Of a DNA stretch of 55,434 nt, positions 1-8,386 are shown one piece after another; position 1 is the first letter of the stretch; each line of letters opens with the position of its first letter. Both the position numbers and the translations under genes were made by a program. The DNA is from an uncultured Prevotella sp. GTDB lineage: Bacteria > Bacteroidota > Bacteroidia > Bacteroidales > Bacteroidaceae. The stretch spans positions 1 to 55,434 of the forward strand of contig CALUGU010000006.1 in assembly GCA_944320255.1 (NCBI GenBank), written 5' to 3'. The notes under the pieces are model-generated. The model was not told the origin of the DNA, made no database searches, and worked only from the letters and a program-made list of their open reading frames with translations.

Positions 1-79
1 AGAAGCCGTCTATGAATATCGACATCATTGACAAAAGCAGGCTTATTGCGTAAGATTCTTATATCGAACTCACGTTGAT

Positions 80-337
80 TTAAGTTCTATCTGCATAATA
101 TCTATTTTTTACGTTTATATCGTTAGATTTGTTCAATTCGTCAAAATCCCATTTGCCGACATTGGTTTCTATGTATTCCGCAACATTGTTCAGTTCTTCA
201 CGGTTGCGTATCATGCGGTCGTAAAAACGTGTCTGCCAAGCAAAAGGTATGTTGTTTTGCCGTGCGTATTTTGTCACGCCCGCTTTATATCCACGGATAA
301 CCGATGCCAAATTCCTCGATTGCGGGCCAAATTGATT
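80..337 (-). pseudogene. REP-associated tyrosine transposase (Y1 family), C-terminal remnant
   Basis: The minus-strand frame reads from an in-frame stop at about 338-340 through FGPQSRNLASVIRGYKAG, then FAWQTRFYDRMIRN and AEYIETNVGKW. These strings match the C-terminal part of REP-associated (RAYT, IS200-like) tyrosine transposases, which mobilise or process REP palindromes. Full members are roughly twice as long or more, and the catalytic HUH motif in the N-terminal half is missing. Upstream of the break lies a REP-like palindrome rather than transposase sequence. The only starts available are non-ATG (TTG at 308-310). I read it as a dead remnant. The family call is from memory of the motif. 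Confidence 0.75.
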
Positions 338-354
338 TTACGATGCTGGTTGCG

Positions 355-380
355 GAGACGCAAAATTTTGTGTCTCTACA
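355..380. repeat. REP-like palindrome, copy 1
   Basis: GAGACGCAAAATTTTGTGTC is followed by TCTACA. It is a nearly perfect palindrome with a single G/T change in one arm. The same core occurs at 2160-2187 and 2225-2250. It sits directly upstream of the broken transposase remnant, the usual place for a REP served by that enzyme. Confidence 0.8.
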
Positions 381-414
381 TGGAATGATTGGCAAATTGC
401 AGACATTCATATTG

Positions 415-1458
415 TTATTTCTTGATTTTGTGGATTAATATTCTTGCATAACAACCAACTAACTTACCATTCTTATCTCGATAGCATAATTTTCCCTTAC
501 GAAAACTTTTATCTTCTTTACGAAGTTCATTACATTGATTTATTGTTAGATTTGCACTTACGCCACATTCTACGCCTAATTCTCCACCATTACCAATTCC
601 TAATATTTCAAATTGTTCTGGATTATATTTATCCATAAATGTTATTGGAACACCCATGACACCATCATAATCCATTGGGATTAATTCTGTTTTTGATACC
701 TCAATAGCATTATAATTAATGTAATGAGGATATTCTTCCGAAGAATATGTCTTATAAAGAATTAAATCTTCGTGACGTTTCCTATGGTCAAGATTAGTAA
801 ACCAATTAACGCCCGACACTCTTATCATCCCTTCACGATGGTCGCCAGCTGTTGCCTTGTCCTCATAACGTGATATGAAATGTCCGGCACCACCCTTAAA
901 GCCATATCCCAACCACAATTTATTCTGCATGATTAAGGGGAATATTTCTTTGTACGATAATGCATTCTGATGTCCTATTATCAAAAACTTCTTTTCATAT
1001 TCCATTAGCTGGGCTACGTATTCACGGAACAGGGAGAACGGCGGATTGGTCACTACGATGTCGGCCTCCTTGAGCAGTTCTATACATTCACGGCTGCGAA
1101 AGTCGCCGTCGCCTTTCAGTGGCTTGACGCCTATCTCGTCTGCGCTTGGGATGTGGTCGCCGTCTTTGTCGCCTTCATAAACAAGATAGACGGCCTTCTC
1201 GCTTTTGTTTTGGCTGAAGAGGTCGATGTCCTGGTTTTTGTAACAGGTGGTGATGAGCTTTTTTAGTCCCAAGTACTCAAAGTTATAGGCAAAGTAAGTG
1301 AAGAAGTTGCTTACGCGCGGGTCATCGCAGTTGCATAATACAGTCTTCCCCCTGAAGTGTTCACGGTAATGGTGCAGCTCATTGTTAATGTCTTCAAGTT
1401 GTGTGTAAAATTCGTCTTTCTTGGCTTCTTTAGCCTTATTGAGATTTTTATTAGGCAT
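415..1458 (-). CDS. EcoRI-type adenine-specific DNA methyltransferase, solitary
   Basis: A protein of 347 residues. NPPF at residues 138-141, preceded by ADIVVT, is the catalytic motif IV of N6-adenine methyltransferases. DDPRVSNFFTYF near residue 45 matches the start of the EcoRI methylase family (PF13651). Length is close to M.EcoRI. The enzyme should transfer a methyl group from S-adenosylmethionine to adenine; GAATTC as its target is only an analogy. No restriction endonuclease is visible on either side, so it appears to be an orphan methylase with a regulatory or protective role, or the left-over of a lost system. A TATCTTTG box on the minus strand (1501-1494) lies about 35 bases before the ATG. 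Its 3' half is AT-rich, and its neighbours are mobile-element remnants, which fits horizontal origin. Confidence 0.85.
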   Translation of the reverse strand: MPNKNLNKAKEAKKDEFYTQLEDINNELHHYREHFRGKTVLCNCDDPRVSNFFTYFAYNFEYLGLKKLITTCYKNQDIDLFSQNKSEKAVYLVYEGDKDGDHIPSADEIGVKPLKGDGDFRSRECIELLKEADIVVTNPPFSLFREYVAQLMEYEKKFLIIGHQNALSYKEIFPLIMQNKLWLGYGFKGGAGHFISRYEDKATAGDHREGMIRVSGVNWFTNLDHRKRHEDLILYKTYSSEEYPHYINYNAIEVSKTELIPMDYDGVMGVPITFMDKYNPEQFEILGIGNGGELGVECGVSANLTINQCNELRKEDKSFRKGKLCYRDKNGKLVGCYARILIHKIKK

Positions 1459-1654
1459 ATCGTTTTAAATCAAATGTCATATTTGTAATACCGCAAAGAT
1501 AGTGATTAATCTCTAAAACTATAAGTTTGAGACTTTAATCTTTCCCAGATGTGTGCAACGAGTCGCAAAATTCCACAAAATTTTACGCCAAAACAATTTA
1601 TGCGTCAGTTGACATTTGTCAATATAAAATGGTTTTTGCGTGTCATTTGTTTAT

Positions 1655-1975
1655 TTGGGTTTTGTCTGAAAAAATCGATGAAATAGAGTTCCGGCAAGGC
1701 GGAAGCAGCCGTTGAAACTATGAAATACGGCGGTTCGTAACACAAAAAGAGGCATATTAGAAGGTGAAAAGGCGTTTTTTAAGGGCTTTTTGCCCTTGAA
1801 AACGTATGCGGAAACGGTGGTTGTCGGCGATGAATACATCCTTTATCATCGATAAATACCGTAGAAAAAATGTTAAAATGCCACATGCTATTGCACACAT
1901 AGTCAGATTTGAACGTATGTGTCATAAAATCAGTCGTTTACGGTTGCACACGAAAAGAGGCCATATTTTCGATGA
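1655..1975 (+). repeat. Dispersed intergenic repeat, long copy A
   Basis: This stretch matches the reverse complement of 32448-32769 without net length change. Shared blocks are GGTTTTGTCTG with AAATC and GAAATAG (from 1658), GGTGGTTG with CGGCGAT (about 1815), AAAAAATGTTAAAATGCC (1865-1882), TTGCACAC (1891) and TTGCACACGAAAA (1944-1956). The last two boxes are 62 bases after the end of the GCC block in both copies. Short ORFs on either strand here do not look like real genes. With the REP cluster it accounts for most of the gap 1459-2516. Confidence 0.75.
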
Positions 1976-2159
1976 AAGTTGGAATGTTTTCCGTTAAGCC
2001 ATATATAATGTTAAAACAAAAGTCAAGATGAAAGGCCTTTTGCGTTTTTGCTGGCAATGTGTCAGTCGAGTTGTGTGCAGCTGGATAGGATTTTCATATC
2101 ACGTTTCTAACGTGAGTTCGGTGTTAGATATGAACAACGCTATCTTTTGTCCACCACGT

Positions 2160-2334
2160 GTAGAGGCGCAAAATTTTGCGTCTCCTCAAGCGTTTGTAGT
2201 TGCATTCTTCTGTAAATCTATTTATAGAGACGCAAAATTTTGCGTCTCTACAGGCGGATGAATGCTGATGCTCTTTTATGAGTAATGAATAATATGCTTG
2301 GCGTCGGAGTTAAAGCGAAGACGCAAAATTTTGC
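2160..2334. repeat. Cluster of three REP-like palindromes
   Basis: Copy 2 is at 2160-2187 (GTAGAGGCGCAAAATTTTGC then GTCTCCTC). Copy 3 is at 2225-2250 and is a perfect palindrome around GACGCAAAATTTTGCGTC. A half copy is at 2319-2334 (AGACGCAAAATTTTGC). Together with the copy at 355-380 they bracket the methyltransferase gene and repeat A. Spacing between copies 2 and 3 is about 38 bases. Confidence 0.85.
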
Positions 2335-2445
2335 TTGCCTTCATTTGTGTTTTGGCGGATTACAGGCGTACTTTGATGAATTTGTATGAACTCCCGTTAA
2401 ATAATAAGTATTGAGAAACTTTTTTAATATTATTTAGTTTCAAAA

Positions 2446-2478
2446 TTTCGCACAAAAGATCATAATGTAGTATTTTTG
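2446..2478 (+). promoter_or_regulatory. Candidate Bacteroidota promoter for the moxR-bat operon
   Basis: A -7 element TATTTTTG lies at 2471-2478. A weak -33 element (TTTCG, 2446-2450) sits 20 bases before it. The leader to the moxR ATG would be about 30-35 bases. No other good promoter is seen until the end of batE. Confidence 0.5.
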
Positions 2479-2516
2479 CGCTAAAATTTCAAGTGGAACA
2501 ATAAAAACAGAAAATC

Positions 2517-3512
2517 ATGGCAGAATCGATAGATATTCGTGAATTGAACATCTTGATAGAACAGAAAAGCTCGTTTATCGAGAGCCTTACGATGGGGATG
2601 AACCGCGTAATCGTAGGCCAGAAGCATTTGGTTGAGGCCTTGCTGATAGGTCTGCTAAGCGACGGGCACATATTGCTCGAAGGTGTGCCGGGACTGGCTA
2701 AGACGCTTGCCATCAAGACTTTGGCGCAGCTTGTTGATTCAAAGTATAGCAGGATACAGTTCACGCCCGACTTGTTGCCGGCCGACGTTACGGGTACGAT
2801 GATTTACTCGCAGAAAGATGAGAAGTTCCAGGTGAAGAAAGGCCCGGTGTTCGCCAATTTCGTGTTGGCGGACGAGATAAACCGCGCCCCGGCAAAGGTG
2901 CAGAGCGCATTGCTCGAAGCCATGCAGGAGCATCAGGTGACTATCGGCAGCGACACGTTCGACCTGCCCGACCCGTTCCTCGTGATGGCCACGCAAAACC
3001 CGATAGAGCAGGAGGGTACGTATCCGCTGCCAGAGGCCCAGGTGGACCGTTTCATGCTGAAAGTGGTGATCGACTATCCTACTTTGGATGAGGAAAAGCT
3101 CATCATCCGCGAGAATTTGCAGCGTTCTCTGCCTGAAGTCACCCCGGTAATATCCGCGGACGAGATAATCAACGCCCGCGAGGTGGTTAGGAAAGTCTAC
3201 ATCGACGAGAAGATAGAGCAATACATCGCCGACATTGTTTTTGCCACACGCTATCCTGACAGGTACGGTCTGCCGCAGCTGAAAGACCTGATAGTCTTCG
3301 GCGGAAGCCCCCGCGCCAGCATCAACTTGGCCAAGGCGTCAAGGGCTTACGCTTTCATCAAGAGGCGCGGGTATGTGATACCTGAAGACGTCAGGGCCGT
3401 AGCCCACGACGTGCTCAGGCACCGCATAGGCTTGTCATACGAGGCGGAGGCCACCAATGTGACGAGCGAGGAAATTGTAAGTGACATAATAAATAAGGTG
3501 GAGGTACCTTGA
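2517..3512 (+). CDS. moxR: MoxR family AAA+ ATPase
   Basis: 331 residues. The P-loop is GVPGLAKT at residues 56-63, the usual MoxR variant of Walker A. Walker B is VLADEINRAP with Asp119-Glu120, followed by SALLEAMQE and the sensor region ATQNPIEQEGTYPLPEAQVDRF. MoxR ATPases act as chaperone-like partners of von Willebrand factor A (VWA) proteins, inserting metals or remodelling complexes. Here it is the first gene of a run with a DUF58 protein and the VWA proteins BatA and BatB, the standard arrangement in Bacteroidota. The stop codon overlaps the next ATG by one base (TGATG), so translation is probably coupled. It is cytosolic, with no signal peptide or membrane segment. Confidence 0.93.
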   Translation: MAESIDIRELNILIEQKSSFIESLTMGMNRVIVGQKHLVEALLIGLLSDGHILLEGVPGLAKTLAIKTLAQLVDSKYSRIQFTPDLLPADVTGTMIYSQKDEKFQVKKGPVFANFVLADEINRAPAKVQSALLEAMQEHQVTIGSDTFDLPDPFLVMATQNPIEQEGTYPLPEAQVDRFMLKVVIDYPTLDEEKLIIRENLQRSLPEVTPVISADEIINAREVVRKVYIDEKIEQYIADIVFATRYPDRYGLPQLKDLIVFGGSPRASINLAKASRAYAFIKRRGYVIPEDVRAVAHDVLRHRIGLSYEAEATNVTSEEIVSDIINKVEVP

Positions 3513-4381
3513 TGGATACCCAAGACATACTGAAGAAAGTCAGGAAGATAGAAATAAAGGCTCGCGGGTTGAGCAACAACATCTTCGCAGGACAGTATCA
3601 TTCTGCCTTCAAGGGCAGGGGAATGGCTTTCAGCGAAGTGCGCGAGTATCAATACGGTGACGACATCCGCGACATCGACTGGAACGTCTCGGCGCGCTTC
3701 CACAAGCCATACGTTAAGGTTTACGAGGAGGAGCGCGAACTCACGGTGATGTTGCTGATTGATGTCAGCGGCTCGTTGGACGTCGGCACGCAGCGTTCCA
3801 CAAAGCGTGAGGTTGTCACAGAGATTGCCGCGACGCTGGCGTTCAGCGCCATACAGAACAATGACAAGATAGGCGTGATATTCTTCTCTGACAAGATTGA
3901 GAAATACATCCCTCCGAAAAAGGGGCGCAAGCATATCTTGTTCATAATCCGCGAGATGCTCGACTTCCACCCGGAAAGCAAGAAAACCGACGTGCGCATG
4001 GCTGTTGAGTTTCTCACAAGCGTGTTGAAGCGTAGATGCACGGCATTCCTGATGAGCGACTTCTACGTGAAGAACGAGTTTGAAAACGCACTGACAATAT
4101 GCAACAGGAAACATGATGTCGTGGCTGTGCAGGTGTACGACCCTCGTGCGGAAAATATGCCGAACGTAGGCTTGATGAAAGTGCTTGACGCCGAGACGGG
4201 GCATGAGATGTACATAGACACAAGCGACAAGCGGCTGCGCAACGCCCATCACGCTTATTGGCTTAACAGGCAGAAGATGCTGGCTGACACTTTTAACAAA
4301 AGCAATGTGGACAACGTGTCGATAGCTACAAACCAGGATTACGTAAAAGCGTTGTTGCAGTTGTTCGCCATGAGGAGTTGA
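3512..4381 (+). CDS. DUF58 domain protein of the Bat operon
   Basis: 289 residues from the ATG at 3512, which overlaps the moxR stop; the TTG just before it is less likely. FSEVREYQYGDDIRDIDWNVSARF is the DUF58 hallmark, followed by a VWA-like core with LLIDVSGSLDVG, in which DVSGS is a MIDAS-type metal site. No membrane segment is seen, so it is likely cytosolic or at the membrane face with MoxR. DUF58 proteins are almost always encoded next to MoxR and are thought to be its client or adaptor. A GGAGG about 7 bases before the ATG is one of the few clear Shine-Dalgarno sites in this window. After it comes a 133-base gap with a weak hairpin (about 4400-4436). Confidence 0.92.
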   Translation: MDTQDILKKVRKIEIKARGLSNNIFAGQYHSAFKGRGMAFSEVREYQYGDDIRDIDWNVSARFHKPYVKVYEEERELTVMLLIDVSGSLDVGTQRSTKREVVTEIAATLAFSAIQNNDKIGVIFFSDKIEKYIPPKKGRKHILFIIREMLDFHPESKKTDVRMAVEFLTSVLKRRCTAFLMSDFYVKNEFENALTICNRKHDVVAVQVYDPRAENMPNVGLMKVLDAETGHEMYIDTSDKRLRNAHHAYWLNRQKMLADTFNKSNVDNVSIATNQDYVKALLQLFAMRS

Positions 4382-4514
4382 CGTGTGCGGCTTTAGTTGA
4401 GGCAAATCATTCCCTTCAGGGATTAACTTGTTTGCCGCGTCACGGCAGGCGGCGAGGCTTTGACGTTCAGCGTTGAGCCACTTGCGCCGTCGGAGATTGG
4501 TCAATGAAAATGAA

Positions 4515-5582
4515 ATGAAACGTATTATTTGTTTTATAGCAGTTTGTGTTTGCGTGCTTTACGCATCCGCCCAGGTGTTTGTGGAGTCAAAAATTGATTC
4601 AATCCAGATACTTATAGGCGAGCAGACCGACATAACCCTTAGCGTGACAGCTAAAAAAGGGGCGAGGGTGGAAATGCCCGCATACAAGCCTTCGCAATAC
4701 ATAACGCCGGGGGTGGAAGTGCTCAGCCATTCAGCCGCGGACACTTCGGTGCTTGACAACGGGCTTGTAAAGGTAAGCAAAAGATACACTTTGACGTCTT
4801 TTGACGAGAAACTGTATTACCTTCCGCCGATGAAGGTGAATGTGGACGGTAAGGTTTACAAAAGCAAAAGCCTTGCACTGAAAGTGTTGACTGTCCCAGT
4901 TGACACTTTGCATCCAGAGAAATTCTTTCCGCCGAAGGGCGTACAGGACAATCCTTTCTCGTGGAGTGAATGGGAGCCGGCTTTTTGGATGAGCGTAGTG
5001 TTCGTCCTGGTGTGCGTGTTGACGTATTACCTTTGGACGCGCCTGAAAGAAAACAAGCCCGTAATCGCCCGTGTGCGCATTATCAAGAAGATACCTCCGC
5101 ACCAGCGTGCCTTGAAAGAGATAGAGGGCATTAAGGCCAACAGGATGGCAGCCCAAGAAGACCAAAAGACGTATTACACCCTATTGACTGACGTGCTTAG
5201 GAAATATATCAAGGAAAGGTTCGGGTTCAACGCTATGGAAATGACAAGCTCTGAAATCATATCCCGCCTGCAACAAGAAGGCGACAAGAAAATGACTGAC
5301 GAGCTGAAGGAACTTTTCACGACGGCGGACTTGGTGAAATTCGCAAAATATTCTACGCTTATCAATGAGAATGACGCCAACCTCGTCAATGCCGTAGCAT
5401 TCATAAATACAACAAAACTTGAAAACCAGCCGACTGTCGAGCGCGTAGAGCCTGCGCTGACTGACACCGACAAGCGTAGCATGCGTTCGCGGACGGTCTT
5501 GAAATCAACGATTTTGGCTTTGCTTGTAGCAGGCGCCGCCCTGTTGGCGTTTGTCGTCTACCAGGTGTATTTATTGATATAA
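4515..5582 (+). CDS. Bat operon membrane protein with exported N-terminal domain
   Basis: 355 residues from the ATG at 4515, chosen because MKRIICFIAVCVCVLYASAQ is a good signal peptide; a longer frame from 4473 would put charged residues before it. An all-beta exported domain (about 20-150) is followed by one membrane segment (FWMSVVFVLVCVLTYYLW), a basic cytosolic part rich in helices, and a last C-terminal membrane segment (ILALLVAGAALLAFVVYQVYL). Bacteroidota bat operons carry a gene of this shape between DUF58 and batA. Its N-terminal half resembles the beta-rich domains of BatD. Function is unknown; a scaffold joining the MoxR complex to the membrane is an inference. Confidence 0.8.
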   Translation: MKRIICFIAVCVCVLYASAQVFVESKIDSIQILIGEQTDITLSVTAKKGARVEMPAYKPSQYITPGVEVLSHSAADTSVLDNGLVKVSKRYTLTSFDEKLYYLPPMKVNVDGKVYKSKSLALKVLTVPVDTLHPEKFFPPKGVQDNPFSWSEWEPAFWMSVVFVLVCVLTYYLWTRLKENKPVIARVRIIKKIPPHQRALKEIEGIKANRMAAQEDQKTYYTLLTDVLRKYIKERFGFNAMEMTSSEIISRLQQEGDKKMTDELKELFTTADLVKFAKYSTLINENDANLVNAVAFINTTKLENQPTVERVEPALTDTDKRSMRSRTVLKSTILALLVAGAALLAFVVYQVYLLI

Positions 5583-5597
5583 TGGGATTTGCGGATT

Positions 5598-6596
5598 ATG
5601 GAATTTGTCAACAAGGAATATTTTTTATTGCTGTTATTGCTTATACCTTATTTAATTTGGTATTTGCTTTATCGGAAAAAGAGCGAGCCAACGATGCGCA
5701 TGAGCGACACGTTCGCTTACCAATACGCGCCGAAGAGTTGGCGCGTCCGCCTTATCGGGCTGCCCATGCTGTTGCGCATCCTGACTTTCATCCTTGTCGT
5801 CATCGTGCTTGCACGGCCCCAGACCAACAACAGCTGGGGGCGGCGCACGGTAGAAGGCATCGACATAATGCTTGCGATGGACGTTTCAACGAGTATGCTT
5901 GCCGAGGATTTGAAGCCTAACAGGATTGAAGCAGCCAAGAGCGTTGCGTCTGAATTTATTTCAGGCCGCCCTGACGACAATATCGGACTGACGATATTTG
6001 CGGGAGAGGCGTTCACGCAATGCCCTATGACTACTGATCATACGTCGTTGATAAACCTTTTGCAGAACGTGCGGACGGATATTGCGGCGAGAGGCTTGAT
6101 TTCAGACGGTACGGCCATCGGCATGGGGCTTGCCAACGCCGTGGGGCGTTTGAAAGACAGCAAGACCAAAAGCAAGGTAGTGATATTGCTTACGGACGGA
6201 AGCAACAACATGGGGGATATATCTCCGTTGACGGCGGCCAACATCGCAAAAAGTTTTGGCATACGTGTTTACACCATAGCTATCGGCAGTAAAACGGTGG
6301 CTCCGTATCCCATACAAGTTGGCGGTACGACGCAGTATGTGGATATGCGCGCCGACGTAGACACGGAGACGTTGGGCGAGATAGCATCGACGGCAGACGG
6401 GCATTTTTACCGCGCCACCAACACGGCAGAGTTGAAAAAGATATATGACGACATCGACAAGCTCGAAAAAACGAAAATGGACGTGAAGAAGTTTTCCAAG
6501 CGTTATGACGCTTACCAGCCGTTCGCTTTGGCGGCGCTCTTGTCATTGCTGTTGGAAATATTTTTGAGACTTGTTGTTTTCCGTCGGATACCTTGA
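5598..6596 (+). CDS. batA: BatA, membrane-anchored VWA protein
   Basis: 332 residues from ATG 5598 (MEFVNKEYF); a TTG nine bases upstream is in frame but less likely. Two membrane segments (about 9-25 and 55-72) come before a VWA domain with an intact MIDAS, DVSTS at 95-99, plus TIFAG and LLTDGSNN. A C-terminal membrane segment (ALAALLSLLLEIFLRLVVF) closes the protein. BatA and BatB are paired VWA proteins of the Bat (Bacteroides aerotolerance) system and probably bind each other or other Bat proteins in the periplasm. It lies 15 bases after the previous gene. A shadow frame of 112 codons (5582-5920) is not real. Confidence 0.92.
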   Translation: MEFVNKEYFLLLLLLIPYLIWYLLYRKKSEPTMRMSDTFAYQYAPKSWRVRLIGLPMLLRILTFILVVIVLARPQTNNSWGRRTVEGIDIMLAMDVSTSMLAEDLKPNRIEAAKSVASEFISGRPDDNIGLTIFAGEAFTQCPMTTDHTSLINLLQNVRTDIAARGLISDGTAIGMGLANAVGRLKDSKTKSKVVILLTDGSNNMGDISPLTAANIAKSFGIRVYTIAIGSKTVAPYPIQVGGTTQYVDMRADVDTETLGEIASTADGHFYRATNTAELKKIYDDIDKLEKTKMDVKKFSKRYDAYQPFALAALLSLLLEIFLRLVVFRRIP

Positions 6597-6648
6597 TGTG
6601 CGGTGGTTGAAAACGCATGATGGGTGGTAATATAAAAATGTTAAGAGT

Positions 6649-7665
6649 ATGTTCAGATTTGAAAACGCTGATTATTTATATCTGCTGATATTGATACCTG
6701 TTCTTGTGCTGGTGCGCCTGTACGGCCTGCGCAAGCGCAAGGCGCGGCTCAAGCGGTTTGGCGACCCGGAGTTTCTGAAAAGTCTTATGCCGGATGTCTC
6801 ATATTCGAGGCGCGAGCTGAAGTTTTGGCTGTTGATGTCAGCATTGGCGTTGGTGATAGTCATGCTTGCGCGTCCGCAAATGGGCACTAAGATCAGCCAA
6901 GAACAACGCCGGGGCATAGAAGTAGTCTTGGCGTTGGATATTAGTAACTCGATGAAGGCGGAAGACGTGCAGCCGTCACGTTTGGCAAGGAGCAAGATGA
7001 TGATTGAAAATCTTGTAGACAACTTTAACGACGACAAGGTTGGCCTGGTGGTTTTTGCAGGAGACGCTTTCGTCCAGTTGCCTATAACGAGCGATTATGT
7101 TTCCGCCAAGATGTTCTTGCAGAGTATTGATCCGTCGCTTATAGCGTCGCAGGGCACCAACCTCGCCGAGGCCATTGATTTGAGTTCGAGGAGTTTTACA
7201 AAACAAGACAAGGTCGGCAGGGCCATCATTGTCATAACAGACGGTGAAGACCATGAAGGCGGAGCTGTTGAAGCGGCGAAAAGGGCCAAGAAGAACGGTA
7301 TGAGGGTGTTCGTGCTTGGTGTTGGTTCGCCCAAGGGAACGCCAGTTCCGGACGGCAACGGCGGTTATATGAAAGACAATACGGGGCAAGAAGTTATGTC
7401 TGCCTTGAATGAGGATATGTGCAAGCAAGTGGCCGAGGCCGGTGGTGGAGCGTATATCCATGTGGAAAACAACAATATCGCCCAGAAGCAGTTGGACAAC
7501 GAGATTGCTAAATTACAAAAAGGCGACATTATGAATGTTGTTTATAGCGAGTACGACGAGCAGTTCCAGGCAGTTGCGATATTGCTGCTTCTTGTGCTTG
7601 TAATCGAGACCGTAGTGCTTGAAAGCAAGAACCCGTTATTAAAGAAGATAAAACTTTTTAAATGA
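6649..7665 (+). CDS. batB: BatB, membrane-anchored VWA protein
   Basis: 338 residues. Same plan as BatA: membrane segments near 9-26 and 58-74, then a VWA domain with MIDAS DISNS at 97-101 and VITDGEDHEGG, and a last hydrophobic helix (FQAVAILLLLVLVIETVVL). It differs from BatA in DNA and protein enough that it is an old paralogue, not a recent copy. The TGA stop overlaps the ATG of the next frame (ATGA), suggesting translational coupling to batC. Confidence 0.92.
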   Translation: MFRFENADYLYLLILIPVLVLVRLYGLRKRKARLKRFGDPEFLKSLMPDVSYSRRELKFWLLMSALALVIVMLARPQMGTKISQEQRRGIEVVLALDISNSMKAEDVQPSRLARSKMMIENLVDNFNDDKVGLVVFAGDAFVQLPITSDYVSAKMFLQSIDPSLIASQGTNLAEAIDLSSRSFTKQDKVGRAIIVITDGEDHEGGAVEAAKRAKKNGMRVFVLGVGSPKGTPVPDGNGGYMKDNTGQEVMSALNEDMCKQVAEAGGGAYIHVENNNIAQKQLDNEIAKLQKGDIMNVVYSEYDEQFQAVAILLLLVLVIETVVLESKNPLLKKIKLFK

Positions 7666-8363
7666 TTTTGGCTGAAATGAAATCAAATATGTTGAGGTTT
7701 TTAATGTTGTCGCTATTGTTCGGCGTTGCTGTTATTGCTGGCGCGCAAACTGACCGTCAGCTTATCCGTGACGGCAATAAGCTGTTTGAAGCTCAGCAGT
7801 ACGACAAGGCTGAAATTCAATACAGGAAGGCTGTTTCCAAGAACCCGTCAAACCCGCAGGCGTTGTATAACCTCGGATGTGCGCTGATGATGCAAAACAA
7901 GGACTCTGCCGCCGTGGCACAATACGAAAAAGCCGCGCGGCTTGAAACAAATAAGTTGCGCCTTGCAAGCGTTTACCACAATATAGGGGTGATATGCCAG
8001 AACCATAAGATGTACGGCGAAGCCATAAAAGCATACGAGCAATCTTTGCGTAACAACCCCAAAGACGACGAAACGCGTTACAATCTCGCCCTTTGCAAAA
8101 AGATGCAGAAGAATAACAAAAACAAGGATAAAAAGAAAGAGCAGAAAAAGAACGAGAACAATAAGTCACAAAATAAAAAAGATAATAACGACGACAAGAA
8201 CAAGGGCGAAAACAAGCAGCAACAAAAAGAAGAACGCATGAGCAAAGACAATGCCGAGCAGTTGCTCAATGCCGCCATCCAAAGCGAGAAATCAACACAG
8301 CAACGCTTAAGGAAAGCGATGCAGAGGCAGACACCACGAAGGGGGAGTGGCAAGAATTGGTAG
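7662..8363 (+). CDS. batC: BatC, exported TPR protein with charged tail
   Basis: 233 residues from the ATG overlapping the batB stop, or 228 from ATG 7677. MKSNMLRFLMLSLLFGVAVIAGAQ is a signal peptide, so either start gives an exported protein. TPR units follow (GNKLFEAQQYDKAEIQYRKAV, NPQALYNLGCALMMQNKDSAAVAQYEKAA, YHNIGVICQNHKMYGEAIKAYEQSLRNNP). The region from about residue 145 to 185 is a low-complexity Lys/Asn/Glu/Gln tract, likely disordered. TPR proteins of the Bat system are taken to hold the VWA partners together in the periplasm. Confidence 0.9.
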   Translation: MILAEMKSNMLRFLMLSLLFGVAVIAGAQTDRQLIRDGNKLFEAQQYDKAEIQYRKAVSKNPSNPQALYNLGCALMMQNKDSAAVAQYEKAARLETNKLRLASVYHNIGVICQNHKMYGEAIKAYEQSLRNNPKDDETRYNLALCKKMQKNNKNKDKKKEQKKNENNKSQNKKDNNDDKNKGENKQQQKEERMSKDNAEQLLNAAIQSEKSTQQRLRKAMQRQTPRRGSGKNW

Positions 8364-8386
8364 AGTCTTAAAATGAAGCTATAGAT

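Noticed and set aside
3-53. Possible 3' end of a gene (frame ending IDIIDKSRLIA-stop)
   Set aside because: Only 16 codons are in the window; no family can be recognised.
1806-2261. Two short plus-strand frames
   Set aside because: They fall in the dispersed repeat and the REP palindromes and have no ribosome site or family match.
3347-4504. 385-codon frame on the minus strand
   Set aside because: It covers moxR and the DUF58 gene, whose motifs are certain; its protein is a low-complexity mirror of their codons.
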